Shown: positions 10,123-22,060 of the stretch, piece by piece
Layout: each line of letters begins with the position of its first letter
Position numbering within the stretch: the first letter of the stretch is position 1
Assembly (NCBI GenBank): GCA_944472155.2
Contig: OX235272.1
Coordinates: forward strand, 98,028,020-98,092,019
Length of the DNA: 64,000 nt
DNA from: Trichobilharzia szidati
Lineage: Eukaryota; Platyhelminthes; Trematoda; Strigeidida; Schistosomatidae
Reading direction: 5' to 3'
Notes under the pieces: model-generated
Databases searched by the model: none
What the model saw: the letters and a program-made list of their open reading frames with translations, nothing else
Told to the model about the DNA's origin: nothing
Program-made: the position numbers and the translations under genes

Positions 10123-10519
10123 GTATGTGATTCAATTCCTTTCGGAAATTCTTCTCCCTGAATTTAAGTTATTTTGTGGATAATAATAATTTGCTTTATT
10201 CCAAAACAGTACTTGTGATACAGAATGGAATTCTCAGCATTTTTACTACAGTATTGCATCCAGTTAGTACATTATCAATAAATAGAATTCTACTTAGATT
10301 AAGGAAATCACAGTTCATTATTACAACAACATATTGGCATGTCGGTAGCAAAGGTAAAGCTGAACAGTGTTTGAAGGTGTTAGAAAAGTGGGAGCTGTCA
10401 TATTTACTGGCGTAAGCGAGAGAAAGAAACAAAGCAGCACATAACGGAAAAAATGAGAGAGAGAGAAAAGGAAAAGAAAATGTTGTACCTATAAATGATG
10501 TGAGTTGGAAAGACGAGAT

Positions 10520-11900
10520 CCAGTTGTACTACTGACTATTTAATGAATTATAGGTGTCACGCCTAATGCTTTCTTTATCACACAGAACACGAGCTAAGTA
10601 GGGTATGGTTGAGTTTTTGTACTTGCTGGTGCGAGCATATAGTTTTCTATATTGGCTTCTGGTTTTACCTGATGAGATGCAAGGGAAGAGTTGTGAGTGA
10701 AGAGGGTGGTGTGAGTTAGATAAAATAGATTTGGCCCATTTTTCACATGAGTCCATGTGCCTGTCGACCAGAATATTAACAAGCTGGTTAAGTGGCACGT
10801 TGCTTACCCTGCTGACAACATTTAACATCCTGTGTAATATGTTATAGTCTTTCTTCAGTAGCCCGGGAAAAACTAAGGGGGAACAATAGAGAATAATAGG
10901 CAGAATGCGAGAATTAACGAATTGTAGGAGTAAGGGTTGGGTAATACCAGAATGTTTTAACTGCTTAATGTAGAAGGTAAGACGGAATATTTTCTTAGAA
11001 ATTGCTAGGATATGAGACGACCAGGAGAGATCAGCAGATAGAATGACACCTAGGTATTTAATTTCCGATTTAGTTTCTATTTCAGTGCCGTCTATGTTGC
11101 ATACCTCGTAAGAGCCAAACAGTTTGTTTAGGTCGGATTTATGGCTAAAGGTGAAACTGACCGTTTGGCATTTGGAGGGGTTTAGGGTAAGACCATTTTC
11201 CTTGGACCACTGGCTGATTTCTGACAGAAAGCCATTAAGTTTAGAGCAGTCGCTTTGACATTTGATAGGCAAAGATACAGACAGATCGTCAGCGTATTTG
11301 ACAAAATTAATGTCATTTGAAGATGGTAAGTCATGTAGAAAGAAGGAAAAGAGAAGTGGGGAGAGTACAGTGCCTTGGGGGACTCCGGCTTCAGTGAGTG
11401 CAGCAGAGGATGATTTACCTTTGTATACGGTGTACTGCATTCTGTTAGAGAAGTAGGAATGCAACCAGTTAGTGACCCAGGACTCAGTTTCTGTCAAAGA
11501 GAGCTTATTTAACAGGAGACATCTAGGAACAGAGTCGAAAGCAGAAGTGAAGTCAAGAAACGTGCAGCGGACGTATTTGGCATCTTTATCTAGTGGTGAG
11601 ACGATGTTGTTGTGTAAGACAGCTGCAGTGTCTAAAGTGCTCCTACCCTGTCTATAGGCAAATTGTTTGGGGTCTTCGAAGTTTTTAAGTCGGGAAAAAA
11701 TTTGCTAAGAATGGTACAGTAACGCTTAAAATGGACACGATTCTGAGCAGTTAACAAGATTGGTTACATAAGGGTTAAGATTGCGCTTACATATATGTGA
11801 AAATGGGAAGGTAGTTTTTATATCGTTAGAAAATATTGGTTCACTAATGATAAAGTACTGTCTGAATAGTGGTTGACTTTCGTGAATTAATGGTCAAAAT
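10520..11900 (-). mobile_element. CR1-like LINE fragment in intron 1
   Basis: Minus-strand reverse transcriptase with QFAYRQGRSTLD at about 11650, FLDFTSAFDSVPR at about 11545, EAGVPQGTVLSPLLF at about 11375, the catalytic FVKYADDL at about 11290, and KYLGVILSADLSWSSHI at about 11040. The frame is open from about 11700 down to 10529; a frameshift in a T-run near 11700 separates weaker upstream RT homology (to about 11900). The endonuclease and the 5' end are missing, as expected for 5'-truncated LINE copies. Two relatives lie at 45.0-46.2 kb and 58.1-58.7 kb. Confidence 0.85.
10529..11700 (-). pseudogene. CR1-like reverse transcriptase fragment
   Basis: About 390 open codons covering the RT palm (YADD) and thumb, then a C-terminal region with CSPLVFPGLLKKDYN. 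It lacks the N-terminal apurinic-type endonuclease and the first RT motifs. An intact protein would reverse transcribe its own mRNA at a nicked target. The frame is unusually well preserved compared with the other two copies, so this is the youngest of the three. Confidence 0.8.
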
Positions 11901-11939
11901 GGAAAAAAATTGTCATGGAGTAAATTAGCCCATTTTATC

Positions 11940-13790
11940 ATACTGCTGTTTTAAGTCATTATCCATCCCTGTTTACCAATTCTCTCCGAAAATATGTTAA
12001 TGGAAATTATGTAAGAATCCTGGTTACATACTACAGCAAAAAGTTGTTCCTGTAGTGGCCGTAATATGGGGGTTTTTCGCTTTATACACTGGGTTATTTT
12101 TAATGACGTTGAAGAATGGGCTAAACAATTAGTGAAATGATGTTCTGATAACCAGACTATCCCCGATCTACTGATGTGACCTATGTAGTTGGCCTCACAG
12201 TTATCGTAAGGTATTTTATAAATTGTATTATTCTGTCCAATTGGGTCAATAGGCTTCTTTAACCTACAGAGCTTGTCCCTGAGCGAGTTTGTAGGTCTGA
12301 ATGCCACCCTAATTCCTGCTTTATTAAGAATCCTACCTAGGGTCGCATGTCCCCTCTTTATGTGGTACAACTGTAGATGCCTTATATTCTATCTTATTTA
12401 TATTATTGTTATTATTATTATTGGTTTCACTATTATTTCTCCTTTGCTTTTGAACTATGTTGATCTTCCTAATGAATTTTATAGGATAGTTATTTAACAC
12501 CAACACCTCCTATCTGTTTTATTTCATCATTTAGGTCTTTTCAACATACTATTTCGTGTCATTGATCGGTTTGTCATACACTTAACTAGGCGTGCCTTCA
12601 CAGATGACAGATGAGGTGAATTGAAGTCTAAATATCTATTAGAATGCGTTGGCTTTTTACAAACGCCAGTGAATAGTTTACCTTCTTCTGTTCGTTTTAT
12701 TTTGCAGTCTGACATAGCTAATTCTCCTTTTTTACTTTCTGATTCAAATGCGAATTCTATCCTCTTTCTTAGTGAGTTTATATATGTGTGTGTGTTTGAA
12801 GAAACTAGAGATATGTTCTGTTTTCAACACTGTGAAAGTGTCATCCACATATTTCCATCACATCTTTGGAGTAGGATTAAATGTATTAAGAGCAATATTT
12901 TCCCAGCTGTCCATAAAGAGATCTGCTCTGATTGGGAATATTGGTGATCCAACTGCTACGCCTTCTGTTTGTTTATATATTTTGCCCTGGAACTTAAAGA
13001 TAGTAGACGTGAGGCATAATTGACTTCTTTAAGTAATTTCCTCAGTGAGTAGCTTTGTTCCATGAGTACGTTCAGGATCAGCAGTCAGTTCTCATTTAAC
13101 TGCTTCTGAGACCATATTGATTGGTTTATTAGTGTACAGATTAGTTATATCAAAACTAACCATTGTTTCACTATTCTCTAATAGAATTTCATTTAGTTTC
13201 TTTTCATCTCATATGAATTAGTTAACCTAGAATTTGAACAGTTTCTAATGGGACATAATATTAGAGCTAAGTGTTTTGATAATTTATAAATACGGGTATT
13301 TCTGAAATCAATTATTGGTCGTGTGGAGTAATCTGGTTCAAGTATTTCTACAACGCCATATATTCTACTAGCACTATTACATTTTGTCATTAAATTAAAT
13401 CGCTTAAATTCATCCAGTGGCAGCTTCATTTTGCGCATTGAATCCTCTGTAAATTTTTTGGTCTTATTCACTGTTATGTCTACAGGCTTCTTAGTTTCTT
13501 CATGTGGACTCGTTGCAATGTATTTAATGACTTCATTGATATGGTCGTCGGATTTATCTATAACTACAGTCGAGTTTCCTTAGTCAGTCAACGTTTTTAT
13601 CCTGTTTTCGACCAATCAGAGCTAGTATTTCCGATTTCGCTAAGTTTAACTGTGCTCTCTTTTATCTTTTCGGAGTAGATGTGGATTTTGCTTGAACCTT
13701 TTCTGTTGTCATCTTATCTATTAAACTTAATGCTACTTCTATGTTAGGATTGACATTTTCTGGTTGTAGCACATATATTCTTTATTGCTG
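11940..13790 (-). pseudogene. Dead PLE-B copy (RT and GIY-YIG), intron 1
   Basis: Minus strand, collinear with the intact PLE-B at about 25730-27560 but broken by many stops and frameshifts. Recognisable pieces: the GIY-YIG start IYKIPYDNCEANYIG at about 12190, SNRYLDFNSPH at about 12620, the region around the YVDD motif at about 12850, and IVDFRNT-like codons at about 13310. The N-terminal third and both terminal repeats are missing. It lies right next to the CR1 insertion. Confidence 0.8.
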
Positions 13791-15805
13791 TTACTGCATG
13801 TGATGACGCGATAAGTGAGACAAACAATTTTCAGTAAAGATCTTACTGAACTGAAAATCCCAACTATATGGCCCTCAGTTGATCTAAATCGTACATAAGA
13901 ACATCAGTTTTAGAAGTACTTAAATTTACTTAATTTATTGACGGGTGGTGAATTTTTGAGGTTGAGAAAATGCTTGTGGGCTTTGTTTATACTGACGAAA
14001 GTTAAAGTTAAATCTGTTGGAAATATTTCTTCATATGACAAATTTTGTTTAGTGAATTTCAGAAATTAACATTTAGACTGCCTATCTGCCATAGCATCGT
14101 CAATCGACATCTCTATCTATACATTACCATTCGATTATGCTGTAAGTATGAAAATGATGCAGTAAGTTTCACTTTTATCTCTTCCGGTGATAAACACTAT
14201 GCATTGTTTTCAGTAGGTTTCAATGAGTCCCTTTTATATCCGATTTTCTTTTACGACTGCTTTTCCCTAATTGATCGTATTTGTAATGTAAGTGCTGCCA
14301 GAGGATATTTTGCCTTTGTAGACGGAATTACGCCTCAAGGCATGTCATAATATGAATGATGTGAATTCATTACTCTCGTGTTTCTCCTCTTCATTCTTGT
14401 AGGAGAAAGTTTTTGACGAGATTTGGTTACTTTTCTAGATGAGAAGTATCTGCGTTTTCATAACTACCATTCTTGATGACTTATTCTACTGATAAATTAT
14501 GCCAAAATATTTACTTGTTACTCGAGAAATGGTAGGTCATAATAGCTCTACGCAAGTAAATAATAACTTGTGCGAATAAAAATGAAACAATAGGTTAAAT
14601 TCTAGGAAGTAATAATATACATGTGCAGTCCCTTAATTTAGAAAGCAGAGAAATCACTACTATCGCGAAGTTAGTTGACGTTAGAGCTATACATTTGCAT
14701 TGCATTTCTTTTCCATAAATACACGCATTCATTCAGTTGAGTGTGAGACGCTTGGAAATTCCTATTACTTGACTCGAGTGGATCATTTTGATCTTTATAA
14801 GGTCGAAATCTAGTCATTTTTGGCTTCACTTACAGCGTTAACATCTTCCATATAGGACTGAGCGAAATGGTCTACGGCAATATTTTCAGAGTGAACTTTT
14901 TCTCTGAGACGCATATATGATTCGAGTGGGAATACAGAAAGGTGTTCCGATTCTCCTTGCACTGTGATGTCACATATGTACGTTATTGAATGCAAATTGA
15001 AAATTATGTGCTTCAAAACGTATACGCTGTCGTATACCCATATTGGTTTGCAGTTAAATACCATGTCTTACGTTGGTTTTTCCATTAAAGTAATTGCTTC
15101 GAGGACCTATTTGATTTCAGTGAGTAGTAAACATTCGAACTTATTTGATTAGTCAACGTGAAATACTCAAGGGGTTTTAAAATTAGAGGATAAATGTAGT
15201 GATAAAGATGTCAAAGTTGGAAGTCAGTGAAAAATTGTTGATAAAACTTACACAAGAAATACTTTCAATGTTCATATGTTGGCGTACATGTGCTTATCAT
15301 CTGTTTATAGTAGTATAACCACAGACGTATATGAATTCTAATTATACTTACTAATTTACATAAACTTGTTGAAGCAGTCACAGTGAACCGAGTGAGAGAC
15401 TTTCTGCTAGCTTCTATGAATACGCACATAGAAGTCTATTTTTCTGAAGACCAGAGAGTCTTCACAGTTGCACAAACCAGATAACGAATTGAAACAGAGA
15501 AACCTCTTAAAAATGAACAAAAATTATCTAATCTGTTAGGCACAGAGTAGGTCCTTACATTTTGATGCTGCAAATCTGCTTGTTCTTTATTTCGAAGTAA
15601 CTTAATTGACAAAGTTTGCGTATCGTCAGTTTAGACTTCTTAATGTTATTGAAAATAGACATCAGGCAAACCATAATCGCTAGAATATTTCTATAGTTAA
15701 TGTAATTACCTTCATTATTAAACATTACTGTGTTATTTTTAGCAGCATATTGTGAATTACAATACTCTCATAAAATTATATAATGTTTTTTAAAATTTTA
15801 TTTAG
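13791..15805. other. Remainder of BORCS6-like intron 1
   Basis: AT-rich intronic sequence. Open frames at 14045-14350 (plus) and 14810-15064 (minus) have no recognisable domain and no clear splice context. Confidence 0.4.
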
Positions 15806-15889
15806 ATGTCAAGCCTTACGTTAGATTGTACAAATGTATTTTCAGATTCTGTTGATTATACATGCGAAACTATCAGTACATGTATAAAG
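15806..15889 (+). CDS. BORCS6: BORC subunit 6-like protein, exon 2
   Basis: 84 bp, phase 0 on both sides, preceded by TTTATTTAG and followed by GTTAAT. It encodes residues 36-63: MSSLTLDCTNVFSDSVD then a CETIST segment, matching the middle helix of the family (SALT...Y..AVD..). The short exon is too small to stand out as an ORF; it was found by looking for the missing middle of the domain. Confidence 0.72.
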
Positions 15890-16042
15890 GTTAATTTCTT
15901 GATTGCTGATTGTTTTCCCTTGTTAATTTTTAAAAAATGATCATGTTCATTGATATAAAATTAGTATTTTTAACATTTAAAACTAGCATGGAAGTGGTTG
16001 GTCACCACAATTTACCATAATATATATAATTATACTTTTATC

Positions 16043-16133
16043 TTCTATAGTTTGGTTTGTAAGGATTAGTTATGTTTTACGAGTTGATCACGGACTGATA
16101 TCAGTTTGAGAACCATTGAAATCCAGGGAGTAC
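16043..16133 (-). repeat. SINE-1 body fragment in intron 2
   Basis: Matches the non-tRNA body of the SINE at 30349-30480 (CTATAGTTTGGTTTGTAAGG, GTTTTACGAGTTGATCACGG, CCAGGGAGTAC). The tRNA-like head and the hammerhead-like segment are missing. Confidence 0.8.
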
Positions 16134-17030
16134 TTTTATCCACGTTTGTTGAAGTTGCTATATGTTTTCACGAAATCAATAAGATGTTTAGTCTACATGA
16201 ACACATTTGTTCAAGTGCCAAGACACTTAGATACTATTAACGTGGTTATCATCTAAAAGCGGTATTTTCAGTGGTGGAATTGTACCCCACCGATGTGGAG
16301 ACTTCCAACCAGTAATTCATCTACTGAGGCGTCTTAGTTTTTGGAAGCTCACTCGTAATGAATCATTGACGAGCTTCTTAATTGCTGATAAAGTTCACTG
16401 TTCAGACTTGACCCACTAATGTTCCAAGATGTATGCCACTGAAACTGGACATCTATTGGAGCAGACTAGCAATTATTGCTTCAAGCTGTAGTGCCTAAAC
16501 TGAGAATTTTGGCTTCTGTAATCGTCTAGCATAATTTCTTTTGTGTAAATGAATGATTCTTGCTTCAAGTTATATCGATTAATAATAGCATTCGATGTGC
16601 AACTGAGTTTGCATATTGCTGGAAAATATCATTTCAGTTAAATTTGTAACTGAAAAATACCTGCGCAGAGAAATTTAAAGCTGTACGAAAATCTCCGTTT
16701 GGGGACAGAAAAATCTAAACAGCATGCGTTGTATAAATATAAGTTTTTTTGCATTATCTGAACATACCAATCTATTACGTTGAAGAAGCAGAACTTATAC
16801 AGCAGCAGTATAAATTCTAAAGGGTAAAGTGATAAGATTTTCGTTTGATGGATCGGAATAAAGTATGTATGCATCCCTACCAATGTGATCGATCAGGTAC
16901 CATGCCAGCTGCCTAACCATTTCACTTATAATGCTTATTCACCTTTAATAAAAGAAATGCTTAGTGTGTACTTGTATCATAAAACAATCATGATCATTAA
17001 TAAAAAAAATTCGATCCATTTTTTCCTCAG

Positions 17031-17107
17031 TCTACCTACGTACTGATGGCCAAGTGTGAAGAGCTGTCTAAATCAATGTCACAGCTTGAACCTTTAAAAA
17101 AAGAAAT
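17031..17107 (+). CDS. BORCS6: BORC subunit 6-like protein, exon 3
   Basis: 77 bp, preceded by TTTTTTCCTCAG and followed by GTAAGT; it ends two bases into a codon completed by exon 4. It encodes the most conserved part of the family: TYVLMAKCEELSKSMSQLEP. Confidence 0.75.
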
Positions 17108-17194
17108 GTAAGTAAAACTGAATAAAACCAATTATTCTCAGACTTTCTTTTATATCCCATTTCAGATTAATTATCTTTAAGCACTATAGTATAC

Positions 17195-17428
17195 CCATAT
17201 TCTTTTCTTCTGATTGGAACATAGAGTTTCCAGCCTTTAAAGTGTAAGTATCGGTGTTGTTCTTATGGGGTTAGGTTACTAACCTTGCGTCAAACCTTTC
17301 TTTCTTTCCCGGCTTTACTACAGACTGGTAAGTTTGGTAAGATTTAAGAGTGCACCGGCCGGGAATCGAACCTAGACCACTTGAGTAGTTGCGGAGCATT
17401 ATATCATTAAACCACCGACGATGAATCT
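17195..17428 (-). repeat. tRNA-derived SINE-2 copy in intron 3
   Basis: The minus strand begins with a tRNA-like head, GTCGGTGGTTTAATGATA, with A-box-like TGGTTTAATGA and a perfect B box GGTTCGATTCC (about 17373). The body is alignable to the SINE at 31122-31361 (TTGGAACATAGNG, ATGGGGTT). No clear target-site duplication. Confidence 0.65.
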
Positions 17429-17719
17429 TATCACTAACTAGTTGGAACCAGAGGATTGTGCAAAGAAATTGTCAACTGGTATAGTGTGGGTGTTCAGTGA
17501 TCAGATGAGTGGTTAGCACTAATTATTAATATAGGCGGTTTGCAACTACTCATACCAGTCAGTAGAATGTATCGTGTTGCTTTCACTAAAACTTTGAACT
17601 TTATTGGTTTCCATTTATTATAGTTAAGGCCACTTTGACTTTTTCAGTCTGTGGTAAATTAATCAAAAGGTATGATGTGTGTTTGACTAATTCACAATAT
17701 TCTATTGTTTTTCTTACAG

Positions 17720-17780
17720 TGAAAGTATAAAACGAACTCTAAGCAAATTTGAAGAGGCATTGTACACATCATCGAAATAG
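17720..17780 (+). CDS. BORCS6: BORC subunit 6-like protein, exon 4 and stop
   Basis: Preceded by TTTTTCTTACAG; completes an Ile codon and encodes ESIKRTLSKFEEALYTSSK, with a TAG at 17778-17780. The 3' UTR and poly(A) site were not defined. Confidence 0.75.
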
Positions 17781-18268
17781 TGATAAGATTTTCTATTCAG
17801 CCTAGTGTGTTATATGCATTGCTTTTATTATTTTTACTATTTTTTTGCGTGATAATGTAAAAATATGATTATTTTGACTGGTTCTATCCTATCTTAGTTT
17901 ATTTTAAATTTTTATTTTTAAGTAAATATTTCACATGGTTACTTAAAGTTAAGACTGTTATTGAAATCAAGCATCATATTTTATTGTAACCAGTTAGGCA
18001 TCTTTAGTTCATTCATTCATTCACCCACCCAATTGTCAATTTACACCTGGCCATGTATATTTCTTGTTTATTTTCTGTATATCATTGATTAATTTCATAA
18101 CATGGAATAATGAATTAAATACTAGTTTCTATTTATTTTTTCTGTTGTTTGACGCCGTTATGGGCTATTATTACATATTTCAATATATTAAATATTCCCA
18201 TAGTAAAATTTAGAACAACACATTTAAGCGAACAATATTGTTTTCAATTAGATCTCATCAGGCTTAAC

Positions 18269-18303
<35 letters not shown>

Positions 18304-18957
18304 TTTACAAATAAAAATTCAAATATAAACCAATCATGGTGTTTTGTCTATATATATTATTTTTTAAGTTTATTTGATAGAACTTCATATTAGTACCATA
18401 CAGTGTGTGTTATATCATATATAATTATTTACCATGCAGTTTGATATTTGGGTCTGGGCATAATAAAGCAGCTTAGTGAATTTCTTTGTACTTTGCTGAA
18501 TAGAATTTTCGTTGACCGTTGAGAAAGGATTTAGAAGACAAATTTAGCGAAGCAATATTTACTTTCCAGTTAGATCCTCTTCAATTGCTCTACTCTAATG
18601 TGTACACTGATTTGAATACAATGTAGAATTTAGAACGAAGCGAACAGTGCTGTTTTCAATTAAATGTCATCAGGCTTAACAAATAAATATTCAAATATAA
18701 ACCAATCACGGTTGTTTGTCCATAGGATGATAATATTATGTCATTGGTCAAATTGATAACAATTATTCTGTTGATAACAAAGATGAAAATTGGAGCTATT
18801 TGTGATAAAAAGAATGGTGGAAAACAGCATAATTAAACAGAACAATGCTCAAGTAGACGTAGCGGATAAACCTTAAAGAAAAAAAATAGTCCGACTAAGT
18901 AATGGTAGGTTGTGAGAGAAGTAAATAAACTATGTTCTCATGAAGATGTAATAAGAT
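17781..18957. repeat. Downstream region with (TA)n and diverged direct repeats
   Basis: A TA microsatellite lies at about 18271-18302. The block at about 18205-18345 (AGCGAACAATATTGTTTTCA, CATCAGGCTTAAC, AAATATAAACCAATCA) is repeated at about 18623-18725, and more weakly at about 18533-18605. No gene was recognised. Confidence 0.6.
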
Positions 18958-19261
18958 TTAGGGATGATAAGAAAGTGGTGGTGATAACATCAGTTGGTTA
19001 GGTCTGAATAGGCCAAGGGAGGGACAATGGTGATACAAACTTCTTTTGAAAGTATAATGTAGGCTGAATAATTCGAATGGCTGTTTTTTTAAAACACAGA
19101 ACCTGGTACAACAAAAACACACTACACAATAATAATTAAACAACAGTATGTGAAAAAGGAGAGAATGGAAAAAGGATTTCATCCGGAAAAGAAGTGGCTG
19201 TAGTGAACACTACCGCACAACATTCGTCGAATCACTGTCAGAAAGGGAAAAGGAAAATACA

Positions 19262-20757
19262 GCATGTTTGCCACTAATTGCGATTCTTTGCCATATCCGA
19301 TAATGTATCGAGCCACCGATTCGAGCTATCTCTTGAACTCCAATCAGGGAGTCGTGATTTACCAACCGATGTTAACCTAGCACAAATATCCTTCATCCTA
19401 CGACACCAAGTCATGGGCTGACCACCTCTCCGCTCTTTCCATCCCATCCCAGGGCTAGCCAACAGAGACCGGTATGGAAACCTTTGGGGTGATAATCTTA
19501 ACACATACCTGAGTCGGATGATAACATCATTCAACGAATGGTGATCTCTACTGTGTCCAAACACACGCCGCCGAACCTCAGAATTACTCACGTGATGACG
19601 CCATCGAAGGCAAGCAGTCCTACTGAGACATCGACGGTCGAATACACAGTCACGGGAGATCCTCAGCTCGAAGAAGCCGGGTTTCACAGGCGTAGAGTAA
19701 GACAGCACGCACCGAAGCATCGTAAACCCCGCCTTTGACAGCCAGGCTAATGCCGCGACGGGTCCAGAGATGGCTCAAGTTAACGTATGCGATATTAGCT
19801 TTCATGATACGGTTGGAAATCTCATCTGTCACCCTTTCGCCAGCACTTACACAACTGCCCAGACACAAACTTATCAACAACTTCAACCGGTTCACCGGCA
19901 AGAGTGAGCGCAAGTACAAACTCTTGCCAATCTTGTAATAGTACTTTGCACTTAGACTACGCAAAGCACATACCATACTTACAGACACTGATCGCCAACT
20001 GATTAAACCTGCATGCTATCGCACAGTAAGACGATATCGTCTGCATACTCGAGGTCGAAAAGTCTATCTCCAGGTAGCAGATCTACACCACCTTCACGCA
20101 CATCCTTCAGAGTTGACTCCAGAATGTCATCGATGGCAAAGTTAAAGAGAAATGGAGAGATCAGACAGCCCTGTATAACCCCACTGTTGGTTGGGAACAG
20201 TGATGATGGTTGGTTGTATGCCCCCACTCTACCTGAGGTTTTTCTGTATAGGACTTTCAAGATGTTAATAAACATTTCAGATACACCCCTCTCTAACAGA
20301 CAGTTCCAGAGCACAGTTCTGTTCAACGAATCGAAGGCAGCCTTAATATCAAGAAGCAAAACGATTGTCGGCCTGCATTACGTGTGGCGGTGTTCTAACA
20401 ACTGTTCTAACAAAAACATCGAACACATGGTCATTGCATCCACCGCCTGAACGAAATTTAGCCTGCTCTTCGCGAATCAACCCCTACGTGCTTTGCACAG
20501 CCCGCGAAGCAAGGCAGCAGTCAATATTTTAGATGCAACTGGTTGCAAACTGATAACCTATGGTTGTCTAATGTGTTATATCGACCCTTTTTAAAGATGA
20601 TGACGATGATGGCTTTATTCCAGTTTGATGGAGCATCTTCACTATCCTGTACCTTACTGAACAATCCAGTCAAAGCTGTGACAAGAACCTCGCCACTGTC
20701 TTTAAATGGAGTCGGGGGCAGATTTTCTAGGCTGCGTGCCTTATGGCACTTCAACAC
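19262..20757 (-). pseudogene. RTE reverse transcriptase and C-terminus, broken
   Basis: Frames 20521-20757, 20003-20359, 19650-19988 and 19274-19720 are successive parts of one RT. The YADD catalytic motif is present (LEYADDIVLL). The C-terminal segment with RRVFGHSRDH and RLPDWSSRDSSNRWLDT is conserved in two other fragments in this window, at 62194-62503 and 40228-40375. Frameshifts separate the pieces, so it is not active. Confidence 0.8.
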
Positions 20758-21581
20758 TTGGAGTTGTTTTCTGACCTCTACTTCAATTGGCGGGGCGATA
20801 TTTCCCGACCAAGGCGCATTGTAGCTGATGACGGTGGGTGTTGTCGGTGATGACCAGCTAAACTGCTTCTCAAAGGGCTCTGCTCACAGTTGCAGGCGTC
20901 TTTTTAGGCTGGTAATTGTCGTACCATCTACATCACAGGCCGTCTCGACGACACCGTGCTTCTTGCTTTCGGTGACTCGGATGAACTGGAATGCCTACCA
21001 GGTGCAGCTGCTGATTCCATCTCACACTTACATTCTGAACATCAGACTTCGCGGTTCTTATGTAAACAATGTTTAGTCTCGTGCGTAAGTGCCTTTCACA
21101 TATTGTACTCGTTTGCTGCAGCAATAATTTGGCAAGGAACTTGCAGAAACTCAGTGGTTCTTAGCGGAGCATTCTTTTAATCCTCAAACAGCTTCCCTCG
21201 TCATTTCCATGGAGTCCTACATATCTAGCCAATGTTCATTTATACTACTGGGAGGTTTGTTAGCTATTTTTGATTATAACAGCCTGGTATCTCAGAGGTA
21301 CATCGACATGTAGATGACTCCGTTTATCAACACCACCATAATGCAAGGTGAACTTGGCACACACTGAAGGGTGGTTGGAGTCCAGACATCTGCTGTAGAA
21401 GGGGCCGTGCTCGTGTATGAATCCTTACTATCGGAAACTGACAATGATATGATCAATCTGAGTCCAGGCTTGATTGGCATAGGGAGGACACCAAGTAGCT
21501 CTACGGCAATGGATGTGCGGGAAGTTGGTTCTAGCTAGAAACAGTTTGTTACCTGTTTAAAGCTTAAGAAGGCGGTCCCCC

Positions 21582-22053
21582 TTATCTGATCTGCGACCAT
21601 GTAGTCCCCAAAAAACACCTAAATGACTCTTCTGTGAGCGTAGACGCCCGACTGTAGTCCCTAGCCAGCATTACGGTATCTCTCTGACGCGTCATTTCCA
21701 GGAAATCACTCAGCTGGTGGTAAAACTCATCCTTAACTGCAGTCGGTCGGTGCATAAGCAGAGACAAAAAATAGTCACCACCTATCTGGCCTACCGCTTC
21801 CCACTTTCGCATAACCTTCTAGCCTCATAGCATATATACAACTGTTAGTTGGGATCCAGTCGGGTAATGCAACTTCGGCTCTAGTGCTTAGTACAACACC
21901 GATACCAGCTAATACCGGCCTCTGACGCCATAGGGTTACTCGATGATCGCACGTAGTACATACTATTCGAACTTTCAGATAGGGAATGTATTGGAAGCAC
22001 CTCAATGGGATCTTGAATGCGGGTCTCCGAAATTCAGCAGACATCGACAGCAA
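21582..22053 (-). pseudogene. RTE endonuclease domain, broken
   Basis: Two overlapping frames carry the middle of an apurinic-type endonuclease: GVVLSTRAEVALPDWIP, then DYFLSLLMHRPTAVKDEFYHQ and DTVMLARDYSRAS, where the family normally has GDFN. The catalytic Asp region is therefore altered. Confidence 0.7.
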
Positions 22054-22060
22054 GGCTTTC

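Larger units (their letters stand above)
18958..22060 (-). mobile_element. RTE-clade (SR2-like) LINE, decayed
   Basis: Minus strand, in order from 22060 down: apurinic-type endonuclease (GIGVVLSTRAEVALPDWIP at about 21910, then GGDYFLSLLMHRPT at about 21780), inter-domain region, RT (DIKAAFDSLNR at about 20345, VIQGCLISPFLFNFAIDDIL at about 20180, LEYADDIVLL at about 20040) and the C-terminal region typical of RTE/SR2 ending LSDMAKNRN near 19275. Non-coding 3' sequence continues to about 18960. The motif layout matches the RTE clade known from Schistosoma (SR2). Several frameshifts break the ORF. The upper boundary may extend to about 23030, where only weak open frames are seen. Confidence 0.85.

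Noticed and set aside
14045..14350. 101-codon plus-strand open frame
   Set aside because: Starts with TTG, has no domain, lies in the BORCS6-like intron; AT-rich chance frame.
18271..18302. TA run as an origin or regulatory site
   Set aside because: Simple microsatellite with no supporting context.
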